Source: Dankookia rubra
GTDB taxonomy: Bacteria; Pseudomonadota; Alphaproteobacteria; Acetobacterales; Acetobacteraceae
Direction of reading: 5' to 3'
Assembly (NCBI RefSeq): GCF_004355005.1
Contig: NZ_SMSJ01000018.1
Span: 48,462 to 112,461 of the forward strand
Length of the DNA: 64,000 bases
Under the pieces are notes generated by a model. The model was not told the origin of the DNA and made no database searches. It worked only from the letters and a program-made list of their open reading frames with translations. Made by a program: the position numbers and the translations under genes. Positions 43,306 to 52,163 of the stretch are shown here, piece after piece (position 1 is the first letter of the stretch; every line of letters begins with the position of its first letter).

Positions 43306-44298
43306 ATGCGCGCAGTGTGGTACGAGCGGACCGGCCCGGCGCGGGAGGTGCTGCATGTCGGCGAGCGCCCCCTGCCCCTTCCCGCCCCGGGCGAGGTGCG
43401 GGTCAGGCTGCTCGCCTCCGGCGTCAACCCGGCGGATACCTACCGCCGTGCCGGCACCTCCTATGCCAACGAATTCCCACTGATCGTCCCGAACAGCGAC
43501 GGCGCCGGCTTTGTCGAGGCGCTGGGCGACGGCGCTGACCCTGCGCTGCTCGGCCGCCGCGTCTGGCTCTACAACGCGCAGCGCTTCCGCCCCTTCGGCA
43601 CCGCGGCGGAATACACCTGTGTCCCGGCGGACTGCGTGCACGACCTGCCGGAGGACATCCCCTTCGAGGTCGGCGCCTGCCTCGGCATCCCCGGCATGAC
43701 GGCGCATCGCTGCCTCTTCGCCGACGGGCCGGTCGCGAGGCTCCGGGTGCTGGTCTCGGGCGGCGGTGGCGCGGTCGGCAACTATGCGGTGCAGCTGGCG
43801 CGCTGGGGCGGCGCGGCGCAGGTGCTGGCCACGGCCAGCGGCGGCTGGAAATCGGCGGATGCGACGGCGGCCGGGGCGGAGGCAGTCTTCGACTACCGCG
43901 CGCCCGACTGCGCCGACCAGATCCTGGCCGCGACCGGCGGTGCCGGCGTCGACCGCATCGTCGAGGTCGATGTCGCCGGCAACCTCGCGCTCTGGTCGGC
44001 GGTGGTCGCGCTGAACGGCAGCGTCATCGGCTATGCCAGCCGCGGCGGGCCGACGCCGCCGATCCCGGTCTCCGGCACGCTGATGCGGAAGAACGTCAAC
44101 CTGCGCGGCGTGGTGCTGAACAGCGCCCCGGCCCCGGCGCGGCGGCAGGCGATGGAGGACATCACCCGTTGGCTGCGGGAGGGTAGGCGGCTGCACCGGG
44201 TCGCCGCCACCTTCCCGCTGGCCGAGACGGCGGCGGCACACGAGGCGGTGGAAGCCGGCACCAAGCGCGGCACGGTGGTGGTGCTGCCTCAGGCCTGA
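43306..44298 (+). CDS. NADPH:quinone reductase-like medium-chain oxidoreductase
   Basis: This 330-residue zinc-free MDR enzyme has the ASGVNPADTYRRAG segment typical of quinone oxidoreductases, the nucleotide loop SGGGGAVGNYAVQLARW, and no structural-zinc cysteine lobe. The ending, AHEAVEAGTKRGTVVV, is typical of the family. It reduces quinones or enones with NADPH. The ATG has GGGAGG upstream. Its divergent neighbour is the cupin. Confidence 0.92.
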   Translation: MRAVWYERTGPAREVLHVGERPLPLPAPGEVRVRLLASGVNPADTYRRAGTSYANEFPLIVPNSDGAGFVEALGDGADPALLGRRVWLYNAQRFRPFGTAAEYTCVPADCVHDLPEDIPFEVGACLGIPGMTAHRCLFADGPVARLRVLVSGGGGAVGNYAVQLARWGGAAQVLATASGGWKSADATAAGAEAVFDYRAPDCADQILAATGGAGVDRIVEVDVAGNLALWSAVVALNGSVIGYASRGGPTPPIPVSGTLMRKNVNLRGVVLNSAPAPARRQAMEDITRWLREGRRLHRVAATFPLAETAAAHEAVEAGTKRGTVVVLPQA

Positions 44299-44372
44299 CG
44301 GCACGGAAATGCTTCGTCATGCGCCGTTTCGGTCATGCTGGCGAAACGACGAATGATGGGAGCCCGCACGTC

Positions 44373-44588
44373 ATGCTCGGATCTGTTGTCTTCCTCGTCG
44401 CCCTCGCCAGCTTGGTCTGGCTGCTCACCCGCGGCATTCCGAGCTCCGATCCCAAGGCCAGCTACCGCCGCCTGGACGGTGGCGGCTATGCCGGCACCGG
44501 CCTTCGGCGCATGAACGGCGGCGGTTACGCAGGCGGCGGCGGGAGCGGCGACAGCAGCAGCTGCGGGGATGGCGGCAGCTGCAGCTGA
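44373..44588 (+). CDS. Small membrane protein with a Gly/Ser/Cys-rich tail
   Basis: This 71-residue product has an N-terminal membrane helix (MLGSVVFLVALASLVWLL) and a cytoplasmic or surface tail with two near-repeats (LDGGGYAGTGLRRM and NGGGYAGGGGSGDSSS) ending SCGDGGSCS. The tail is low in complexity apart from two cysteines. GGGAG lies 10 bases upstream of the ATG at 44373; an in-frame ATG at 44319 would add 18 residues. No family was recognised. It ends 10 bp from the stop of the convergent SDR gene. Confidence 0.55.
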   Translation: MLGSVVFLVALASLVWLLTRGIPSSDPKASYRRLDGGGYAGTGLRRMNGGGYAGGGGSGDSSSCGDGGSCS

Positions 44589-44598
44589 GCCCTCCGGC

Positions 44599-45363
44599 CT
44601 AACCCAGGGTCAGCCCGCCATCCACCGTGACCGTCTGCCCGGTCACCATCGCCGCACCGGCCAGCAGGAAGAGCATCACCTCCGCCAGGTCGTCGGTGGT
44701 GCAGCGGCGCTTCAGCAGCGCCTTGTCGATCGAGCCGCTGCGCTGCTCGTTCGACCATTCGATCATCCAGGAACTGTCGACCGCACCCGGCGCCACGGCA
44801 TTCACCCGCACCTCCGGCGCCAGCGCCCGCGCCAGGTTCTTGGTGAGGCTCACCACGCCCGCCTTGGTCGCGCCATAGGCCATGGACGACCCGACCGAGC
44901 CCAGCCCGGCGATCGACGCCGTGTTCACCACCGCGCCCTTCGCCGCCCGCAGTGCCGGCGCCGCCGCCTTGGTGCAGCGGAAGACGCCGACCAGGTTTAC
45001 CTGCAGCAACGTGTCCCAGAGCTCCTCGGTGATGCGGTCCAGCTCCTTCGGCGCGATCGTCGTCCGGCTGCCCGGCGTGCCGGCATTGTTCGCCAGGAAG
45101 TCCAGCCGGCCCAGGTCCTTGACCGCCTGCTCCACCATCCGCACGCCATCCGCGGCGTCGCCGACATTGCCGGGAGCGGCGATCACGTCGAGTCCCTCGG
45201 CCCGCAGCCGCTCTACCTGTTCCGGCCCGCGCGCGTCCTCGGCCAGGTGGTTGATCGCCACCTTGGCGCCGTTGCGTGCCAGCTGCGTCACCAGCGCCAG
45301 CCCGATGCCGGAGGCACCGCCGGTCACCAGCGCCGTCTTGCCCGTGAGTTCGTAGCGGATCAT
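44599..45363 (-). CDS. SDR-family oxidoreductase
   Basis: This 254-residue protein has TGGASGIGLAL near residue 14, NNAG near residue 93, the catalytic Ser in NTASIAG, and Tyr/Lys in AYGATKAG. The C-terminal VTGQTVTVDGGLTLG closes the family pattern. Its ATG overlaps the stop of the 3-hydroxyacyl-CoA dehydrogenase (ATGA), so it is the last gene of a translationally coupled operon with a CMD protein, a ThDP enzyme and that dehydrogenase. It probably acts on a hydroxy/keto intermediate of the same pathway. Confidence 0.94.
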   Translation of the reverse strand: MIRYELTGKTALVTGGASGIGLALVTQLARNGAKVAINHLAEDARGPEQVERLRAEGLDVIAAPGNVGDAADGVRMVEQAVKDLGRLDFLANNAGTPGSRTTIAPKELDRITEELWDTLLQVNLVGVFRCTKAAAPALRAAKGAVVNTASIAGLGSVGSSMAYGATKAGVVSLTKNLARALAPEVRVNAVAPGAVDSSWMIEWSNEQRSGSIDKALLKRRCTTDDLAEVMLFLLAGAAMVTGQTVTVDGGLTLG

Positions 45364-46319
45364 TCGCTTCGCTCCAGCCCGGCCATCGTCCCAATCTCGC
45401 GCATCGCCTGCTTCAGCTGAATGAGCCTCCGGTCCCGCGCCTCGAACAGCGCCGCCGGATCGCCCGGCCAGTCGTAGTAGCCGGCGCCGGCCAGCACGCC
45501 GGTACGGCCCTGCTCGATCAACTTGTCGAGCACCGGGCTGCCACCCTTCGGTACCGGCGGCGTGTAGCTCTTGTTCCGCGCCACCGCCTGCATCAGCGGC
45601 AGGCCCGTGAAATCCGCCTTCGCGTAGAAGCCGAGGACGGGCAGCCGCAGCGCCAAGCCATGGATGATCGCCGCGTCGATTTCGGGCGCCGTCGCCACGC
45701 CCTCGTCGAGCAGGTTCTGCACCTCGAGCCCGATCGCCGCCTGGATGCGGTTGGCGACATAGCCGGGGACGAATTTCTTCAGGCCCAGCGGCTGCTTGCC
45801 CATGGTCTTCAGCATCGAGAAGACGGTGTCGAAGGCCGCCGCCTCGCATTTCGGGCCGGGGATCATGTCCACCAGGTCGACCAGGTAGGGCGGCGTGTAC
45901 CAGTGCGCGATCAGCGCCTTGGCCTGCCGGGCTTCCGGGATCAGCGGGAAGACGTCCAGGTGGCTGGTGTTGCTGGCGAGGATCGCCTCGGCCGGCGCAC
46001 AGGCATCGAGCCGCGCATAGAGCTCGCGCTTCGCCTCCGGCACCTCGATGATCGCCTCGACGATCAGCTCGGCGCCGTCCACCGCCTCCTCCAGGCTGTC
46101 ATGCCGGGTCACCGCCTGGGCGAGGTGGCCCGAGGTCCAGTCCTTTGGTGCCTCGCCACCCTGCACCAGAGTAGCGAGTGCCGTCTCCATGAGCACCTGC
46201 GCCTTCGCCAGGGTCGCCGGGTTGCTGTCGGTCAGCCGCACCCGGTGCCCGCCGAGCGCGAAAACCAGCGCCAGCGCATGCCCCATGGTGCCGGCGCCGA
46301 TGACCGCTATGCGTGCCAT
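45360..46319 (-). CDS. 3-hydroxyacyl-CoA dehydrogenase family protein
   Basis: This 319-residue protein has the NAD site VIGAGTMGHALALVFALGGHRV, SNTSHLDVFPL in place of the usual SNTSS, and the catalytic His in IAHWYTPPYLVDLVDMIPGP. In the classical enzymes this reads HFFNP followed by a Glu-containing LVE. The change to HWYTPP with Asp suggests a subfamily acting on a different 3-hydroxy acid or CoA ester, such as those of carnitine or gulonate type. It ends with an ATGA overlap to the SDR gene and starts directly after the ThDP-enzyme stop. Confidence 0.9.
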   Translation of the reverse strand: MARIAVIGAGTMGHALALVFALGGHRVRLTDSNPATLAKAQVLMETALATLVQGGEAPKDWTSGHLAQAVTRHDSLEEAVDGAELIVEAIIEVPEAKRELYARLDACAPAEAILASNTSHLDVFPLIPEARQAKALIAHWYTPPYLVDLVDMIPGPKCEAAAFDTVFSMLKTMGKQPLGLKKFVPGYVANRIQAAIGLEVQNLLDEGVATAPEIDAAIIHGLALRLPVLGFYAKADFTGLPLMQAVARNKSYTPPVPKGGSPVLDKLIEQGRTGVLAGAGYYDWPGDPAALFEARDRRLIQLKQAMREIGTMAGLERSE

Positions 46320-47987
46320 TCAAACTTCCTCCTTCGGTGTCCAGGGCTCGGGCGCGCGGCAATCGATGTCGGTGACGACGTCCACCACGCAGGTCTCGTC
46401 GCCGGCCATCGCCTCGGCCAGAGCGCCGGCGAGGTCCTGCGGCCGTTCGACGCGGATGCCCTTCAGGCCGAATTGCCGCGCGACCGCGGCGAAGTCGGTC
46501 GGGCCGAAGCGCAGCACCTGCTCCGCCGCCACCGGCCGGTTGCCAGCCTGCTTCAGGTAGCTCGGCCAGCCCTGGCCGAAGCCCGAATTGTTGTTCACCA
46601 CCAGCGTCACCGCGATGCCGCGCCGCTTCGCCGTCTCCAGTTCCGGCAGATGGTAGTAGAGGGCACCATCGCCCGACCAGCAGACGACCTTGCGATCGGG
46701 CGCGGCGCATTTCGCGCCGAGCGAGGCCGGGAAGGCCCAGCCGAGCGACCCCGCCGCGCGCAGGTAGGTCTGCCTCGGCTCGAGCTCGACCAGCGTGCCG
46801 GTCCAGATGCCGGAATAGCCGGTATCCGCGACCAGGATGCCGTCCGCCGGCAGCGCCCGGGTGAGCTCGGCGCAGAGCCGCGCCGGGTCGATGGCGACGG
46901 CGTCGCTCGCCAGCCGCGGCGCGATCTCCTTGCGCCAGGCGGCCATGGTCGCCTGCGCCTCGGCCAGGAAGCCGTCATCGCGTGCCGGCGTGCCGAGTGC
47001 CGCCAGTAGCGCCGTGATCACCGCGCGCGGGTCGCCGAGCAGCGCCACCTCGGTCGCGTAGCTGCGCTCGAATTCCAGCGGGTCGGCGTCGATCTGCACC
47101 ACCCGCGTGCCGGGTCGCGGCACCCGCCAGGCATGCGTCACCTGGTCGCCGGTGTCGCAGCCGATGAACAGCACCAGCTCCGCCGCATGCACCACCCGGT
47201 TCGCCGGCGGCGCGGAGTAGTTGCCCACTACGCCGACATGCAGCGGATGCCGCGTGGAGATCATGCCGCGTGCGCCGAGCGATGTCGCGACCGGCGCCCG
47301 CAGCGCCTCCGCCAAGGCCAGCACCTCGGCCCCGCAGGCCGACAGCGCCGCGCCGTCGCCAGCGACGATGACCACGCGCCGGGAGGACAGCAGCGCCGCC
47401 GCGGCCGCCCGCACCGCTGCCGGGTCCGCGCCCGGCCGGTACCGCGGCGCGGTCCAGGCGCCGAGCGCCGCGGGCGGCTCCGGCGTCTCTGAGGTCTCGA
47501 CGAACTCGCCCATCAGGCCATTGAGGTCGAGATGCACCGGCCGTGGCGGCGCGGCGACCGCGGCCGCCCAGGCCTGGCGGAACTGCCGCGGCAGATCGGC
47601 GGCGTCATGCACCTGCGCCGCGTGCCTGGTGACCGGCGCGAACAGCGGCGCATGCGCCACTTCCTGGTACGCGTTGCGGTGCTGGTGCCCGGTCGGCTTG
47701 TGTCCGGTCAGCGCCAGCACCGGGCTGCGGCCGAGCCAGGCATCCTGCAACCCGGCCGCGAGGTTGGCGGTACCGACCGATTGCGCCGCCACCACGCCAG
47801 GCCGGCCGGAGACACGGCCATAGGCATCGGCCATGTAGACCGCCGCCTTCTCGGTATGCGCCAGCACCGGCTGCACGCCGACCCGTTCCAGCTCCAGCAG
47901 GGTCCGCCGCAGCACCGCATCGACGAAGAAGAAATGCGTCTGGCCGGATTCCTTCAGGCTGCGCGCCAGCCACTCGAAGCCCTTCAC
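46320..47987 (-). CDS. Thiamine-diphosphate-dependent enzyme (acetolactate synthase / benzoylformate decarboxylase-like)
   Basis: This 555-residue protein has the three-domain layout of the family. The N-terminal Pyr domain carries the catalytic Glu in HTEKAAVYMADAYGRVSG, the middle domain has VVIVAGDGAALSACG, and the C-terminal PP domain has the ThDP/Mg motif GDGALYYHLPELETAKR ending NNNSG. The substrate would be a 2-keto acid, decarboxylated or joined to another carbonyl. It starts at a GTG that overlaps the stop of the CMD gene (GTGA). FAD-binding residues of true acetolactate synthases cannot be confirmed by eye. Confidence 0.92.
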   Translation of the reverse strand: MKGFEWLARSLKESGQTHFFFVDAVLRRTLLELERVGVQPVLAHTEKAAVYMADAYGRVSGRPGVVAAQSVGTANLAAGLQDAWLGRSPVLALTGHKPTGHQHRNAYQEVAHAPLFAPVTRHAAQVHDAADLPRQFRQAWAAAVAAPPRPVHLDLNGLMGEFVETSETPEPPAALGAWTAPRYRPGADPAAVRAAAAALLSSRRVVIVAGDGAALSACGAEVLALAEALRAPVATSLGARGMISTRHPLHVGVVGNYSAPPANRVVHAAELVLFIGCDTGDQVTHAWRVPRPGTRVVQIDADPLEFERSYATEVALLGDPRAVITALLAALGTPARDDGFLAEAQATMAAWRKEIAPRLASDAVAIDPARLCAELTRALPADGILVADTGYSGIWTGTLVELEPRQTYLRAAGSLGWAFPASLGAKCAAPDRKVVCWSGDGALYYHLPELETAKRRGIAVTLVVNNNSGFGQGWPSYLKQAGNRPVAAEQVLRFGPTDFAAVARQFGLKGIRVERPQDLAGALAEAMAGDETCVVDVVTDIDCRAPEPWTPKEEV

Positions 47988-48514
47988 GACAGCGGGTCCT
48001 CGCCGTTGATCTCCAGCGCTTCCAGCACGCGGGAGACGCAATTGTAGCCGGCGACGGTGACCACCAGCTCCACCACCTCGCGCGGCGGCAGCGCAGCCTT
48101 CACCTGGGCGAAGATGACCTCCGGCACGTGCACGTGGCGCGTCATGGCGTCGCAGAGCGCCAGCGCCGCCGTCTCCGCCGCGTCGAACAGCCCGCCTTGG
48201 GTGGACCAATCCGGCAATGCATCCAGTTGCGCCTGTGTGGCGCCTTCCTTCAGCGCGATCGGCGCATGCGCCGCCCATTCGTATTTCGCCCCGTTGATGG
48301 CGGCGACCTGGCACATCGCCAGCTCCCGCAGCTTGCCCGAAAGCTCGGTCTTCCAGCGGATGGCGTCATAGAGGTCGATCCAGCCTTTCGCCACGGGCGG
48401 GCTGTTCAGCAGCATGCGGTGGAGGTGGCCGAGCTTCTTGCGGCTGGCGACGATATAGGCCGCCGCCTCGCGGTTCTCCGGCGCCTCGGGGTCGGCATAG
48501 GGGATGCGGGCCAT
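47984..48514 (-). CDS. Carboxymuconolactone decarboxylase (CMD/AhpD-like) family protein
   Basis: This 176-residue, all-helical protein matches the CMD fold: LRELAMCQVAAINGAKYEWAAHAPIALKEG, then FDAAETAALALCDAMTRH and REVVELVVTVAGYNCVSR. The AhpD CxxC pair is replaced by YEWAAH, as in many non-peroxidase members. It is the first gene of the coupled operon and diverges over 73 bp from the EthD-like gene. Its role may be lactone or 2-keto acid chemistry, which is inference. Confidence 0.9.
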   Translation of the reverse strand: MARIPYADPEAPENREAAAYIVASRKKLGHLHRMLLNSPPVAKGWIDLYDAIRWKTELSGKLRELAMCQVAAINGAKYEWAAHAPIALKEGATQAQLDALPDWSTQGGLFDAAETAALALCDAMTRHVHVPEVIFAQVKAALPPREVVELVVTVAGYNCVSRVLEALEINGEDPLS

Positions 48515-48587
48515 GGCAATGTGTCCTCCGCTTGTCGTTTGCGCGTTGCCGGCGATACTGCCCCCACAAACGACAGGAGGAAACCCG

Positions 48588-49046
48588 ATGGCCGACCTGC
48601 TGATCCAGCCTGGACGCGGCGCGGGCACGCGCTACCAGGACCTGGAGAACCCCGCCGATACCTGGCACTGGCTGGAGAACCCGCCGGCCAGCGCCACAGA
48701 CGGCATCCCTTATGCCTTCATCGCCTCGCTCGGCGACGTGAGCCGCCCAGCGCCCTTCCTCTACACGGTCGAGCTCGATATCGCCGAGGCCGACTTGCCG
48801 GCGGTCTACGAATGGTACGAGAAGGAGCACCTGCCGCTGCTGACCAGCGTGCCCGGCTGCATCGGCGGCACGCGTTACAAGCGGCTCGACGAGGGCCGCC
48901 CGAACCTGCTGGCCGCCTATCGGTTCGAGCGGCCGGAGGTGAACCAATCGCCCGAGTGGATCGCCGGCCGCAGCACCGCCTGGTGCGAGCGCATCCGGCC
49001 GCTGTTCCGCGGCACGCGGCGCTACGTCCGCAAGCTGATTGCTTGA
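48588..49046 (+). CDS. Ferredoxin-like-fold (EthD/ABM-like) hypothetical protein
   Basis: This 152-residue protein contains YTVELDIAEADLPAVYEWYEKEHLPLLTSVPGCIGGTRY, a pattern of small dimeric alpha+beta barrel proteins (DUF4286/EthD-like) that take part in ring or side-chain catabolism. The start has a strong CAGGAGG site. It is divergent from the CMD operon and 80 bp upstream of a Bug binding protein, so it is probably cotranscribed with the latter. Confidence 0.7.
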   Translation: MADLLIQPGRGAGTRYQDLENPADTWHWLENPPASATDGIPYAFIASLGDVSRPAPFLYTVELDIAEADLPAVYEWYEKEHLPLLTSVPGCIGGTRYKRLDEGRPNLLAAYRFERPEVNQSPEWIAGRSTAWCERIRPLFRGTRRYVRKLIA

Positions 49047-49126
49047 TATCCCGGCAGCGCCCTCGGTAGCCTCTCCGCACGGGACCCGCGGCGACAAGCG
49101 GGCCCGCTGGGAGAGGAGACGAAAAG

Positions 49127-50062
49127 GTGCCACTCGCATCGCGCCTGGCCGCCATGCTGGCCGGGCTGCTGCTGTCGGGCCAGGCCAGCGCCCAGGTCCA
49201 GATGGTGATCCCCTGGCCGGCCGGCGGCGGCACCGACATCATCGGACGGCTGGTGCAGCCGGTGCTCGCCGAGGAACTCGGCGTCCAGCTCATCATCCGC
49301 AACGTCGGGGGCGCCACCGGCACCATCGGCACTGCGGAGGTCGTGCGTGCCAAGCCCGACGGCACCACCCTGCTGCTGACCTCCATGGCGGCGGTGGCGA
49401 TCCAGCCGAGCTTCCGCGCCAACGCGCCCTACAGGGCCGACCAGCTCGCCCCGGTCTGCCTGGTGGCAGAGGCGCCGGCGACGCTGATGACGCCGAAGAC
49501 CTCCGGCCTCCGCACGGTGGCCGACATCGCCGCGCGGGCCAGGGCTGCACCGGGCCAGGTGCCCTATGCCTCGGGTGGCGTCGGCGGGCTCGGCCACCTG
49601 GCGATGACCGGGTTGACCCGCGCGCTCGGCATCGAGATGAACCATGTACCCTTCCGCGGCTCGGGCGACAGCGTGCTCGCGATGCAGCAGGGCACGGTGC
49701 TGATGCTGACGGCGGAAGCCAACCTGGTGCAGCAATACGGGCTGCACGCCATAGCCGTCTTCGCCGAGCGGCGCAGCGCGGACACGCCGGACGCGCCGAC
49801 CCTGCGGGAGCTCGGCCATGATCTGGTCTTCCCGCTCTGGACCGGCATCTTCGCCCCGTCCGGCACGCCCGATACGGTGCTGGACCGCCTTGACGGCGCC
49901 TGCGCGCGCACCTTGCGCACGCCGAGCGTGGTGGAAACGATGACCCGCGCCGCCCATCCCATCCGCTACCTGAACCGCGCGGAGTTCGGCCGCTACGTCC
50001 GCGCCGAGGTAGGGAAATACGCCGAGCTGATCGCCGCGTCCGGCCTGCGCCAGGCCGACTAG
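49127..50062 (+). CDS. Bug/TctC-family periplasmic substrate-binding protein
   Basis: This 311-residue exported protein has the signal MLAGLLLSGQASAQ, followed by VIPWPAGGGTDIIGRL, the RNVGGATGTIGTAEVVRAKPDG segment and the PFRGSGDSVLAMQQGTVLM pocket strand. It begins at a GTG with GAGGAGA upstream. Its last four bases overlap the stop of the convergent MaoC gene. No TctA/B membrane subunits are near. Confidence 0.93.
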   Translation: MPLASRLAAMLAGLLLSGQASAQVQMVIPWPAGGGTDIIGRLVQPVLAEELGVQLIIRNVGGATGTIGTAEVVRAKPDGTTLLLTSMAAVAIQPSFRANAPYRADQLAPVCLVAEAPATLMTPKTSGLRTVADIAARARAAPGQVPYASGGVGGLGHLAMTGLTRALGIEMNHVPFRGSGDSVLAMQQGTVLMLTAEANLVQQYGLHAIAVFAERRSADTPDAPTLRELGHDLVFPLWTGIFAPSGTPDTVLDRLDGACARTLRTPSVVETMTRAAHPIRYLNRAEFGRYVRAEVGKYAELIAASGLRQAD

Positions 50063-50535
50063 ACCGGGAGCATCCGCAGCAGGTAGCGGTGGCGGCCTTC
50101 CAGCACCTGCACCGCGTGCTGGTTGTGGACGGTCGCCCGCAGGCCGAGGATGCCGGTGGTTCGCTGCGGTGTCAGCTCGTCCACTTCCAGCAGGGGATAG
50201 AGCGTATCGCCGAGCACCACCGGGTGCAGGAAGCGGCTGGATTGCTCGAGGAAGCCCTTCAGCGAATCCTCAACCATGTGCGGGAAGAGCCCGGCGCCGG
50301 CGCAGGTCTGGATCGCCACCTGGTAGCCATGCGCGAGCATCCCCGACAGCCCATGCGCGCTGCAGTATTCGGCATCGTAGTGGATCGGGTGGTTGTCGCC
50401 CGAGGCAGCCTGGAAGGCGGCGAACAAGCCGCTGGTCATCGTGCGGCTCGGCAGCGGAAAGCGTTCGCCGAGGACGAAGTCGCCGAACCAGCGCTGCTCC
50501 GGCACCAAGCGATGAGCCCGCGGATCGAAGCTCAT
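50059..50535 (-). CDS. MaoC-family dehydratase/hydratase
   Basis: This 158-residue hot-dog-fold protein has the R-hydratase motif AASGDNHPIHYDAEYC, with the catalytic Asp and His, followed by GMLAHGYQVAI. It hydrates an enoyl-CoA or dehydrates the corresponding hydroxyacyl-CoA. It is the last gene of the eight-gene hyu-TRAP operon, and its ATG overlaps the stop of hyuB (ATGA). A CoA-dependent step following cyclic amide opening is implied by this location but not proven. Confidence 0.92.
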   Translation of the reverse strand: MSFDPRAHRLVPEQRWFGDFVLGERFPLPSRTMTSGLFAAFQAASGDNHPIHYDAEYCSAHGLSGMLAHGYQVAIQTCAGAGLFPHMVEDSLKGFLEQSSRFLHPVVLGDTLYPLLEVDELTPQRTTGILGLRATVHNQHAVQVLEGRHRYLLRMLPV

Positions 50536-52163
50536 CGCGTGACGTAGCCGAGGGCCAGGTCGCGTGCCCGCGCTGCCGGGTCGCGCGCGGCCGGATCGCC
50601 GAAACCGCCGCCGCCCGAGGTTTCCAGCCGCACCCGATCGCCCCGCTGCAGCGGCACGTTGTCCGACTTCGGCGGCAGCGGGCTTTCGGCGCCATCGCGC
50701 GTCAGCACCAGCCGACCGGTCGCGGCCGGGCCACCGCCGGCCAGCCCGTATGGCGCATGGACGAAGCGGTCCATGTTGGCGGTGAAAAAGCAGCGCGGAC
50801 TGTCGACCCGCCACTCCCGCAGCAAACCAAGCCCCCCGCGCCGGGTCCCGATGCCGCCGGAATCTGCCAGCAGCTCGTAGCGCGTGACGGTCAGCGGTGC
50901 CTGCGCCTCGATCATCTCGATCGGGATGTTGCTGTTGTTGTGCATGCCCGAGGACAGTGCATTGACGCCATCCTTCGCGGGATGCGCGCCGGTGCCACCG
51001 ATCTCGATCTCAACCAGCACCTCCCGTCTCGCATCGGCCGCGACGGTCTGGAAGGTGCAGACATAGGAATTGCCGTAATAGGCGGCCGGAATGCGGTCCG
51101 GCACCGCTTGGTGCAGCGCACCGAACATGGCGTTGAGCAGGCGATGCGTGACGGCGATGCGATGCACCACCGGGGCGGGGTGGCGGGCATTCACCACGAG
51201 GCCTTCCGGGGCGAAGGTGCTGATCGGGCGGTAACAGCCGGCATTGGCGGCGAAGGGCTCGTCGCAGGCGCACATGACCGCGAACATCACCGCGGCATTG
51301 CTGCTGGCCAGCGTCGCGTTGGTCGGGCCCTGCACCTGCGGCGAGCAACCGGAGAGGTCGACCGAGATCTCCTCGCCCTTGATCGTCAGCGCCACGTGCA
51401 GCTTGATTGGCTTGTCGAGCTCTATCCCATCGTCGTCGAGCCAGTCGGTGAACTGATAGGTGCCGTCCGGCATGCGGCCGATTGCCGCGCGCATCGCCGC
51501 CTCGCTCATGTCGAGGATCCGCCGTCCGGCTTCCAGCATGCCCTCCGCGCCGTAGCGCGTCGCCAGCCGGCGCAGGGCCGCGGCGCCGACCTCGAGCGAG
51601 GCGATCTGGCTCTGCAGGTCGCCGAGCAGCAGGTCGGGCTTCCGGATATTCTGCCGGATCATCGCCCAGACACCCTCGTTCCGGACGCCGTTCTCGATCA
51701 GCTTCAGCGGCGGGATGCGGAGGCCTTCCTGGAAGATCTCGATCGCCTTGGCAGCATAGCTGCCGGCAACCAGCCCGCCGACGTCGATATGGTGGCAAAG
51801 CGTACCGACGAACGCGATGCGCCGGCCATCATGGAAGACCGGCTTGAAGGCACAGATGTCCGGCAGGTGCTGGCCGCCGCAATAGGGATCGTTCGAGATG
51901 ACGACGTCATCCGGCCCCCATGTCGCAGGGTCGACATACCTGTCCAGAAGCTCGCGCAGGAAATGCGACATGCTGTTCAGGTGGCTCGGGATACGCGCCG
52001 ATTGCGCCAGATTGTTGCCCTCGGCGTCGAAAACGGCGGTCGAATAGTCCAGCAGCTCGCGCACGATTGTGCTGCGAGAGGTCCGCCACACCGTCACGTC
52101 CATCTCCGCCGCGGCAGCAGTCAGGGCATTGCGGATGACCTCGATCTCGATCGGTCCCAGCAT
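50532..52163 (-). CDS. Hydantoinase B/oxoprolinase family protein (HyuB-type), downstream copy
   Basis: This 543-residue protein has the family start PIEIEVIRNALTAAAAEMDVTVWRTSRSTIVRELLDYS, then DDVVISNDPYCGGQHLPD, CHHIDVGG, FQEGLRIPPLKL, and the C-terminal GGGGFGDPAARDP. It is normally the partner of a HyuA subunit in ATP-dependent opening of hydantoins, 5-oxoproline or in carboxylases. Its ATG (52163) shares a base with the stop of hyuA, and its stop overlaps the maoC start. It is shorter than the upstream copy (584). Confidence 0.95.
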   Translation of the reverse strand: MLGPIEIEVIRNALTAAAAEMDVTVWRTSRSTIVRELLDYSTAVFDAEGNNLAQSARIPSHLNSMSHFLRELLDRYVDPATWGPDDVVISNDPYCGGQHLPDICAFKPVFHDGRRIAFVGTLCHHIDVGGLVAGSYAAKAIEIFQEGLRIPPLKLIENGVRNEGVWAMIRQNIRKPDLLLGDLQSQIASLEVGAAALRRLATRYGAEGMLEAGRRILDMSEAAMRAAIGRMPDGTYQFTDWLDDDGIELDKPIKLHVALTIKGEEISVDLSGCSPQVQGPTNATLASSNAAVMFAVMCACDEPFAANAGCYRPISTFAPEGLVVNARHPAPVVHRIAVTHRLLNAMFGALHQAVPDRIPAAYYGNSYVCTFQTVAADARREVLVEIEIGGTGAHPAKDGVNALSSGMHNNSNIPIEMIEAQAPLTVTRYELLADSGGIGTRRGGLGLLREWRVDSPRCFFTANMDRFVHAPYGLAGGGPAATGRLVLTRDGAESPLPPKSDNVPLQRGDRVRLETSGGGGFGDPAARDPAARARDLALGYVTR

